This document shows positions 1 to 7,800 of a stretch of 16,002 nucleotides of DNA, piece after piece. The stretch's first letter is position 1; the number at the start of each line of letters is the position of its first letter. The position numbers and the translations under genes are program-made. A model generated the notes under the pieces. That model searched no databases, was not told the DNA's origin, and saw only the letters and a program-made list of their open reading frames with translations. This DNA comes from Candidatus Zixiibacteriota bacterium (GTDB taxonomy: Bacteria > SM23-81): NCBI GenBank assembly GCA_030628225.1, contig DAOVRJ010000022.1, forward strand, positions 1 through 16,002, in the 5' to 3' direction.

Positions 1-2
1 CA

Positions 3-905
3 GGCTTTGGCCCGGTCACCTCGGATTCGCTTACCGGCGAGTACACCATCGATGCCTACGAGGGTGTTTACACCATGCGGGTGAGCAAGGACGGCTATGC
101 CACCGTGCTGCGGGACAGCGTACATGTCCTCGGCAGCATCGTGGAGGACTTTGAGCTGTCTCCTCTGGCTGTCTACCTGTACACCAAGGTGGACTCTCTG
201 CCTATCCCGGACTTTGATCCGGCGGGCATCATCAGCACGATCACCGTTCCCGATTCCTTCCAGGTGCAGGATCTTAACGTCTACGTGGACATCACCCACA
301 CGTACATCGAAGACCTTATCGTGAGCCTGACCAACCCCCAGGGCGACTGGATCTATCTGCACGAGCTCGGCGGGGGATCCAACCACGACATCAAGACCTG
401 GTACGACACCGAGACCGAGCCGGTGGGTGATCTGTCCGATCTGATGGGCAAGAGCTCCCAGGGAGATTGGATCTTGTGGGTGAGCGACAACGCAAGCTGG
501 GACACAGGCACCTTGAACCTGTGGAAGCTGCAGCTTTACGGGGGCGACGCCTCACCGCCGTCGGCCATCACGGATCTGCAGGCGACCCTCTCCGGGGACC
601 AGATAGCCCTCTGCTGGTCTGCGGCCACCGATGACGTGGGAGTGAGCCATTACGTGATCTATCGCAATGCCGATCCTGGTTTTCAGCCACAGGCCTCCGA
701 TTCCATTGGCTGGACCGGCGAAACCACATTTTTAGACCCGGATAGCCCTGTTAAAAACACCTTGGTCAACGGCTATTATGTGGTGAAGGCCGTAGATATC
801 TCCGGGAATAAATCCAGCAGCTCCAACAAGGTGGGTGAGTTCGACAAAGCCCTGGAGGACTGCAAGGGCAGGAAAAAGTTCAAGATGGATTTTGACAGGG
901 GTTGA
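3..905 (+). CDS. C-terminal part of a secreted P-domain/FN3 protein (5' partial)
   Basis: The reading frame is open to the left edge, so the ATG at 75 is internal and the true start lies outside the window; 300 residues are visible. The first ~50 residues look like the end of a carboxypeptidase-regulatory-like beta sandwich (TGEYTI, then GVYTMRVSKDGY). About residues 66-178 match a proprotein-convertase P-domain: DLIVSLTNPQGDW, an acidic middle, then QGDWILWVSDNASWDTGTL. About residues 183-277 form an FN3-like domain (HYVIYRN, YYVVKAVD) ending in VGEFDKAL, followed by a Lys/Arg-rich tail. P-domains commonly follow subtilisin-like or other secreted peptidase domains, so the missing N-terminus may be a protease; that is inference. 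The terminal FN3-GEFD module also occurs in the genes ending at 9921 and 13885. The next gene follows after 87 bases on the same strand. Confidence 0.85.
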   Translation, partial: GFGPVTSDSLTGEYTIDAYEGVYTMRVSKDGYATVLRDSVHVLGSIVEDFELSPLAVYLYTKVDSLPIPDFDPAGIISTITVPDSFQVQDLNVYVDITHTYIEDLIVSLTNPQGDWIYLHELGGGSNHDIKTWYDTETEPVGDLSDLMGKSSQGDWILWVSDNASWDTGTLNLWKLQLYGGDASPPSAITDLQATLSGDQIALCWSAATDDVGVSHYVIYRNADPGFQPQASDSIGWTGETTFLDPDSPVKNTLVNGYYVVKAVDISGNKSSSSNKVGEFDKALEDCKGRKKFKMDFDRG

Positions 906-992
906 GATCGGCGCGTCTCTATGAGCGAATTGGTGAGCCTAAGGGCGCTTTTTTGTCTGTCTCAATGGTGACAGAATATAAGGAGATGAGGC

Positions 993-3900
993 ATGGGTCG
1001 AAGGAAGATGCTCTTGTTGCGCCAGGACAAACGATTTTCGCCGTTGCTTCAGAGGGTAACGTTGGCCGCGTTGCTACCTCTGCTGATGGGAAGTGTGGTG
1101 GCAGCGGAGCACGTGTTTTCTCGCTTTGGCGATGATCCCCGGTCAACGGGGACGGTGGTGTCTCTGGTGGACTTTGATCCAGGGGGCGTTTCTCTGAAGA
1201 CCACCGTCAGCGGACTGCGCAGCGAGCGAATATCCATAGATGGAAGGGAGTTCGGAAATCTGCAGATCGCCGGGGAGGGGATCACCGCCCAGGTGGGCAA
1301 GCCCAGGCTGCCTGTGGTTCGGCGCCTGGTGGAGATTCCCTTCGGGGCAACAGTGTCCGTGGAGCTGGGCCCTGCTCACATTGAGGAGCTGAGCTTGCCG
1401 GATCTGTCCCTCGGCGAGCGGATTGCCCCCTTGCAGCCGCCGGTGCCCAAAATCCCCGGGGCTCAGGAGAGGATCCCCTTCGTTATCGACGAGGAGCACT
1501 ACAGAACAGACGCCTTCTGGCCGCCGGAGCTGGTGAGGGTCAGGGAGATCGGTGTGCTCCGCCAGACCCGTGTGGCCTTGGTGGAGATATTCCCGGTGCG
1601 CTACAATCCACGGAAAGGGCTGGTTAAACTTTGCTCTCAGGTCCAGTTTCAACTTTCTTTTCAGGGGGTCGATCTGGCCCGCACCAGGGCTCACAAAAAG
1701 CGGTATACCGACTCTTTCTCGGCCAGACCTAACTCCCGGCTGTTCATCGCCACCGACCCCCAGCCATCCCCATTGGATGGCTGGTCCACGCCCCGGGTGG
1801 GTTATCTTGTGGTGGTGGATGATGACCTGTACGAGGCGGTGCTCCCTCTGACCGATTGGAAACGCCAGCAGGGTTTTCAGGTGAGTCTGGTGAGAACCTC
1901 CCAGGCCGGTTACGACAAAGCTGAGATCAAGAGTTACATCAAGGACGCCTATGACACCTGGGATGTTCCGCCCACCTTTCTGCTTCTGGTGGGCGATGTG
2001 GGCCAAATCCCCACCTACTCCGTCGGCGGCATCACCACCGATCTGTATTACACCACCATGGACGAGGAGAATTACTTCCCGGATATCCAGGTAGGCCGAA
2101 TCTCGGCCACCGATTCTGTGCAACTGGCCATGATGGTGAAGAAGATCGTCGAGTATGAGAAGGGGCTCTGGGATGTGCCGGATGGGTGGACCCGAAAGGG
2201 CTATTTTATGGCCACGAATGATTCCTGGAATCACGGTCTGGCCGAGGGCACCCAGGAGTACTCGATGCATTTGGCCCGGGCCTACGGCATGATCTGCGAT
2301 TCCCTGTATGCTTACTATGGTACCGGAACACCCATTGCAGAGGCTCTTGATGATGGACGCTGCCTGGCGGTATATACCGGCCACGGTAGTTTTTATGGTT
2401 GGGCCGGTCCCAGTTTCACCAAGAGCGATGTCCAGGCTCTCCAGAACGGGCAGATGTATCCCCTTATATGCAGTCACGCCTGTAACACCGGCGGCTATCA
2501 TAAGGGGGAATGTTTTGGCGAAACCTGGCTGAGAGCCGAGGAAAAAGGTGCTGTGTCCTTCTGGGGTTCCACGGTTTCTTCATATTGGGATGAGGATGAT
2601 ATCCTGCAAAAGCGGATGTTCGATGCCCTTTTCGATAGCAGTCTCACCTGGCTTTCCGGGATGATGGACAAGGCTAAACTGGAGCTGTGGATCTTTTACG
2701 GTGGTGAGGGGCTGAGCGAGAGCTACTACAAGATGTACAATATCCTTGGTGACCCCTCCATGCACCTGTGGACTCGACCTCCCAAGTCCCTGGTGGCCAG
2801 CCACGCGGACCACTTGCGCCTGGGGATTTCCTCTTTTGTTATCGATGTCTGGCAGCCCCGAGCGCCGGGCCCCGGTTCCCAGGACGTCATTCAATCCACC
2901 ACCCTTGTTCCGGTGAACGACGCCCTGGCCTCCATCAGCATGAAGGGTGAGCTGTGCGGCACGGCCCTGACCACACCCGGTGGTAAGGTGTCCGTCAAGC
3001 TGGAGCCGCCTCCCCTGGCAGAGGACTCCCTGGAGATTGCGGTGAGCAAAACCGGGTATCGGCCGTATCTGGGGTTCGCCGAGATTCGTGCTTTTGGCCC
3101 GTACCTTCTGTATCAGGACCATGTTCTCGATGATTCAGCTGAAGGCAATGGCGATGGCCAGGCCAGCGCCGACGAGACTTTCCAGCTGGAGGTAATCATC
3201 GAGAACGTGGGCAGCGAGGTGGCCCGTCAGGTGACCGCCGTTTTGGCCGTCGATGATCCCTATGTCCAGATCAGTTGCTACTCGGCAAGCTTTGGGAACA
3301 TCCCGGCCAAAGATTCCTGCGCCAGCCTGATTCCCTACGAATGCCATATCCATGAGCTCTGTCCCAGCGGCCACCAGATTGATTTCACCTTGACGGCCAT
3401 GGACAGTCTGGGCGGTTGGTGGAACTCTGAGTTCCAGATTCAGGTGGTGGCCCCGGAGGTGCTCTGCTATGAATGCTGTATCCAGGATGATCCGCCGGGG
3501 GGCAATGGCAATGGTGTGGCCGAGAGCGGGGAAACTCTGGAGATCGTGGTGACCTTGCGTAACGAGGGGTTGGGTGGGGCCGCCGGCGTGACGGCCATGC
3601 TCACCTCCATTGATCCTCACATCCAGGTCCTGTCCGACAGCTCTTCCTTCGGCGATCTGACCCCTGGCTCCCAGGCCAGCGGTTCGCCTGCTTATCAGAT
3701 CACGGTCAGCGGAGCCGGAACGGATCTGCTGTTCTGTTCCCTGGTGCTGAACATCGCCGCTGTGAGCGGATATGCCAACTGCGATACCTTCGCCCTGATG
3801 GTGGGAGCCCCGGGGTTCAGCGACGACATGGAGGCGGGGGTGGGGAGCTGGACACACAGGGTCGTCAGCGCGAATTATATGGATCACTGGCACATCTCCG

Positions 3901-4685
3901 GGGAGAAAAGCCACGGTGGTGGCCACAGCTGGAAATGCGGAGACGATGGGGATGGCACCTATTCTCACTACGAGAATGGAGCCCTGGTGAGCCCGGCCAT
4001 TCTTCTGGCTTCCAGCTCCACGTTGACCTTCTGGCACTGGATGGAGGCGGAGATCTACGACGTCAGGAGGGCCTGGGATGGGGGGGTGGTGGAGATCAGC
4101 ACCGATGAAGGGGCGCACTGGAAGCAGATCGCCCCGGTGGATGGATATTCGCACACCATCTATGAGACGGCTCCCTCTGTGGGGAGCCCCTTTGAGGCTG
4201 GGATGCCCTGTTTTTCCGGATCTTGGGACTGGAAACAGGAGCAGTTTGACCTGTCCGCCTATTCCGGCCTGGTCCATATCCGTTTTCGGTTTGGAAGCGA
4301 TCAGTATACCGAGAAGGAGGGATGGTACATCGACGACCTGCAGGTGGCCGGCCCCGGGGCATCGTTCAGGTTCGTCTGGGATCTCCAGCTGCTCTGCTCC
4401 CATCAGCAGATCTTGTTGCTGTGGCCCTTTTCTGCCCGGAATGCGGGCCGCGTGCATTATGAGGTTTACCGGGCCCTGCAGCCGGCAGAGGTGATCAAAG
4501 CCGAGAATCTCGTGGCCGTGGTGTCGGAACCTCGATATGTGGACGATCTCAGGGGGTTGAGCAAATCCGGCGAGAGTTTATTCTACGCGGTGGTGGCCGT
4601 CGATGAGGCCGGACGGCGTTCGCCCTCTTCTCCAGTGGTTGGCCGGTGGGTGCACTCGTTGGAGTTGCCTTCCGGGAAAAGATGA
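993..4685 (+). CDS. Gingipain-like C25 cysteine peptidase with CARDB-like, immune-inhibitor-A-like and FN3-like domains (peptidase A)
   Basis: A predicted secreted cysteine endopeptidase of 1230 residues. The ATG is preceded by AAGGAG seven bases upstream. A basic start and hydrophobic stretch (about 21-38) with VVAA look like a Sec signal peptide. Residues ~55-255 resemble the C25 propeptide (VPKIPGA, PVRYNPRKG) and end in a basic cluster (TRAHKKR). Residues ~267-595 are the C25 catalytic domain: LLVGDVGQIPT, candidate His464 in YTGHGS, Cys497 in SHACNTGG, and closing ILGDPSMHL. Two CARDB-like repeats follow (~703-820 and ~821-940), each with a DD..GNG[DN]G motif. Residues ~941-1120 resemble the immune-inhibitor-A/MAM-like sandwich (APVDGY, GWYIDDL), also found in the next gene. 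The last ~105 residues are a diverged FN3-like domain whose end reads VVGRWV where neighbours have VGEFD. About ten cysteines lie between 655 and 930. Family assignment is firm; cleavage specificity is unknown. Confidence 0.93.
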   Translation: MGRRKMLLLRQDKRFSPLLQRVTLAALLPLLMGSVVAAEHVFSRFGDDPRSTGTVVSLVDFDPGGVSLKTTVSGLRSERISIDGREFGNLQIAGEGITAQVGKPRLPVVRRLVEIPFGATVSVELGPAHIEELSLPDLSLGERIAPLQPPVPKIPGAQERIPFVIDEEHYRTDAFWPPELVRVREIGVLRQTRVALVEIFPVRYNPRKGLVKLCSQVQFQLSFQGVDLARTRAHKKRYTDSFSARPNSRLFIATDPQPSPLDGWSTPRVGYLVVVDDDLYEAVLPLTDWKRQQGFQVSLVRTSQAGYDKAEIKSYIKDAYDTWDVPPTFLLLVGDVGQIPTYSVGGITTDLYYTTMDEENYFPDIQVGRISATDSVQLAMMVKKIVEYEKGLWDVPDGWTRKGYFMATNDSWNHGLAEGTQEYSMHLARAYGMICDSLYAYYGTGTPIAEALDDGRCLAVYTGHGSFYGWAGPSFTKSDVQALQNGQMYPLICSHACNTGGYHKGECFGETWLRAEEKGAVSFWGSTVSSYWDEDDILQKRMFDALFDSSLTWLSGMMDKAKLELWIFYGGEGLSESYYKMYNILGDPSMHLWTRPPKSLVASHADHLRLGISSFVIDVWQPRAPGPGSQDVIQSTTLVPVNDALASISMKGELCGTALTTPGGKVSVKLEPPPLAEDSLEIAVSKTGYRPYLGFAEIRAFGPYLLYQDHVLDDSAEGNGDGQASADETFQLEVIIENVGSEVARQVTAVLAVDDPYVQISCYSASFGNIPAKDSCASLIPYECHIHELCPSGHQIDFTLTAMDSLGGWWNSEFQIQVVAPEVLCYECCIQDDPPGGNGNGVAESGETLEIVVTLRNEGLGGAAGVTAMLTSIDPHIQVLSDSSSFGDLTPGSQASGSPAYQITVSGAGTDLLFCSLVLNIAAVSGYANCDTFALMVGAPGFSDDMEAGVGSWTHRVVSANYMDHWHISGEKSHGGGHSWKCGDDGDGTYSHYENGALVSPAILLASSSTLTFWHWMEAEIYDVRRAWDGGVVEISTDEGAHWKQIAPVDGYSHTIYETAPSVGSPFEAGMPCFSGSWDWKQEQFDLSAYSGLVHIRFRFGSDQYTEKEGWYIDDLQVAGPGASFRFVWDLQLLCSHQQILLLWPFSARNAGRVHYEVYRALQPAEVIKAENLVAVVSEPRYVDDLRGLSKSGESLFYAVVAVDEAGRRSPSSPVVGRWVHSLELPSGKR

Positions 4686-4798
4686 GCATAAATGGAAATT
4701 GTCTAAGCCGTTTACAAAAAACATATTCTACAAAGAGAGGTGATGATCAGGCGACATTTTTTAAAGTCACTCTGCCCTTTGTTCAACGCTTTTTTCCC

Positions 4799-4804
4799 AG
4801 GAGG
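4799..4804 (+). promoter_or_regulatory. Ribosome binding site that decides the start of the CWB2/C25-like gene
   Basis: AGGAGG ends eight bases before the ATG at 4813 but only five before an in-frame TTG at 4810. The spacing and the stronger codon favour ATG 4813. The two starts differ by one residue, so the signal peptide is unaffected. Confidence 0.7.
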
Positions 4805-4812
4805 TAGTATTG

Positions 4813-7800
4813 ATGAGCAAGAATCTGTTTGCTAAAATCGTCCCGGTCATGTGCCTGGCCCTGATTCTCGGCCTGACCTTTTCCAGCGTTCAGGCCAGCC
4901 GCGATCTGGACCCGACCGTTTTTCTGCCCCGGGTGAACATCGTTCATCTGGATCAGGGCACTGGCGATACCCAGTATTATTATCTGGCCGCGGTGCCCAT
5001 GACCATTTTCCACTATAACGATGACGTGTACACTGCCCTGTTGCTCTCCGACGACATCGCCGACCAGACCGTGGACTACATGTTGGATGACTGGCAGGCC
5101 TATCTGGATCAGCACCCCAGCCTGGACCGCCATTTGAACTTCATCGGCGGTGTCTCCACTTCCGTGCAGAACACAGTGGCTGCCCAGTTCGGCGTTACCG
5201 ACCCTGAGGACATCTCGGTCATAGAGGGAACCCCCATTCAGGTGGCCAACGAGATAGCCGAGCATGATTGGCGTACAGCCAGCTCTGTGGTCATCGCCCC
5301 CTATCTGACCACGCTCACCGATCATGACCGGGAGAGCATAGCCAACGCGGCGGTCATAGCCGCCCTGCATAATGTGCCTCTGCTTTTCGCTGAGCCCACG
5401 GCCCTCTCTTCCGAGACGATGGATCTCATCGGAGCTCTGGGCGCGGACCAGGCCGTCCTGGTGGAGATCGACGACATGCTCAGCTCCAACATCAACACCC
5501 AGCTATCCGGTGCCGGAGTGACCGTGACGGCCGACCTGACCTCAGAGAGCGATGTAGTGGCCCACGTGAAATCCCTGACCAACAAGGTGACTCTCTGCGG
5601 TCTGGTAGACTCGGGCGACTGGCAGCACCTGCCGGCGGCCTTCAGCGGCGCCCGTTACGGGGGATACGTGCTTTATCTGCCCCCTGGAATGAACAAGATG
5701 GCCAATGATCTGAGCGCCCGGATCAAGGAAGACCCCGAGCTGCAGGGCTATTACAAGCTCACCGAGCCCCTCACCGGCAAGGGCTGGATAAAAGATATGG
5801 AGAAGGGGATTGCCGATAACTTCTACGCCTGGCTCAACGGTCTGGGCGGGTCTGACCCCAGCGATCTGGAGACAGTGATCACCTTTGAGCCCCAGGGCAC
5901 TGGCGGGGGCGATCTGGAGACCACTTTCGAACGGTCAATCTCCGGCGATCCCTCCAATCTCACCCGTCCGGGAGCCATCAGCGGCCGCATGCCTCTGAGC
6001 TACCGGCGCAACATCGCCCTGGCCAACCGCACCGGCATGTACCGGGCGACCATCTTCGCCAACCCCCGTCCCCAGCACGTGACCCTGTCTATGAACGCCT
6101 ATGAGGTACAGTATTCCTCCGACTACGACGACAGTTGGGGAACCGGTCACAATGTCAATGAGGTTTTTGGCTGGCCGGCGGCAGGATGGACCGCCGGCAA
6201 CGGCTATTTCCCCTGGGATGATATCCATACCAATCCACCGGACCTATATCCCATCCTGCCTCCACCGGCCAACGGCAGTGCCGGTCACGACTGCGGCCAG
6301 TTCACCTCTTTCCTGAGTGGCGGCTATGAAACCCATTGGCACAGCGGTTCGGGGGCCGGAACCGGGTCCCACCCGGCCCAGCCGGATGTGACCAATATCG
6401 GCTTCGTCGCCGATATGAACGACGGCAGCACCTTTCTGTATTTCAGCTGCCATGGCGGCGGCACGGTCATCGCCGTGCGCAATACCGATAACGGCATCGC
6501 CCAGGATTCCGGAGCCCCGGCTTGGGGAGAACCCTACTGGCCCGACGACGACGAGCGAGTGTACGACGGGAGCGCCGGGGGCGATTACTATCAGTCCAAC
6601 CTGGACTCTGATCTGGAGAACGCCCGCGGCATGATGATCGCCTACAACGCCTGTGGCATGGCCGATGGATACATGAACGAGATCCTCCTGGAGCACGGCG
6701 GCACCGTCTCCATCGGCAGCTACAGCTCGGTCAGCTTCAACGGATCGGGATGGTGGTGGAACATATGGGTCCACATGGTGACCAACGAGGATTACACCGC
6801 CGGCGAGGCGGCCATGTACGCCACCGCCCGGGTTTCCGATCTGATGACGCCGGCTGGCAAGGGCCCGGACTACACTCTGCGCTATGTCGTCTACGGTGAT
6901 CCTAACTGCCCCTTCGCGCAGACGGACTGGACCTCGCCTGTGCCGAACCCCATCAACACCAATTACGGGGGACACAAGCCGGATAAACCGGAAAATGAAT
7001 TCGCCGGCAGCGTCGTTCCGGACACTATCCAGGTCAACGTGCCCACGGATGTCACCGTCACCCTGCAAGATACGGCTGGCGTCGGCGTTGATAGCGTCCT
7101 GGTGACCATCGAGGGTTGGGGAGTTTCCCTCTCCGGTCTGACCGACCCCTCCGGCCAGAAGATCTTCAACATCGATGCACCGTACGGTGAGGAGTTGACG
7201 GTGATTGGTGAAAAGGAAGCCTTTGACACCTTCACAGGTACCATTCACGTTATTGGGGCCTTGGATTTTGCCACCGCCGACATCTTCGTCGAGGTGGCCG
7301 CGGTTGGGCTGACCGACACCCTGACTCCGTACTACGAGGGCATCATGACCGGCGTCTCCGACCAGACGGGTTTTGAGCTCATCGCCCAGGGTTGCGGCGT
7401 GGACACCAGCACCACCGCGGTGGGCGACAGCGTGGACATGGGCGTGACGCCCACCTCCACCGGCGTGGTCAAGGGCGCCATCGCCAAATCAGGGTACAAC
7501 GTCTACGTGGAGAATATACCGTGCATCAGTGTCTATGGTACCCTTTCCGGGGCCGTGGTGAACGGCGATACCGGAGATTCCCTGTCATCAGTCAGGGTGA
7601 AAGGTTACATTCACGGGGCCGACACCAGCATGGCCAGTCCGGTTTTCAACGTGGTCAGCGAAGCCTCGGGCATCTACACCGTGCCCGGCCAGTTGGCTGT
7701 GGGCCTCTATGACGTGTACAGCAGGCAATTCGGCTATCTGGATTATAGCAACACCACCCAGGTGATGTACGGGGCCAATGTCCACGACGTGATCCTAACC

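Noticed and set aside
75-905. ATG at 75 as the start of the first gene
   Set aside because: The frame is open to the left edge, and the upstream residues (TGEYTIDAYEGVYT) complete a beta-sandwich repeat; no ribosome site precedes the ATG.
941-958. GGGCGC followed by six T (949-954), terminator-like
   Set aside because: The best stem I can draw is about four pairs (AGCG/CGCT) with a large loop; too weak to call.
902-1135. Plus-strand frame in the 906-992 gap running into peptidase A; its ERIGEPKGAF loosely recalls the VGEFDKAL tail
   Set aside because: Only I/V-G-E and one Ala line up, there is no stop after the motif, and the rest has no module similarity. I treat it as chance, unlike the remnant at 14081-14116.
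1143-2501. Long minus-strand open frame (452 codons) opposite peptidase A
   Set aside because: It lies wholly antisense to the conserved propeptide and catalytic domain. It has no recognisable domain and reads as Gly/His/Ile-rich sequence typical of the complement of GC-rich codons. The same applies to the minus-strand frames at 3135-4457, 6244-7248, 10685-11509 and 14662-15378.
4080-4086. Run of seven G within peptidase A, a possible phase-variation tract
   Set aside because: Short for slippage, in frame, and within a well-conserved domain; no sign of alternative frames being used.
4699-4729. TTGTCT with CATATT or TATTCT 17-19 bases on, promoter-like; a similar TTGTCT...AATATA lies at 953-980
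   Set aside because: The matches to a sigma70 consensus are poor and the second overlaps the ribosome site. They cannot be distinguished from background by eye.
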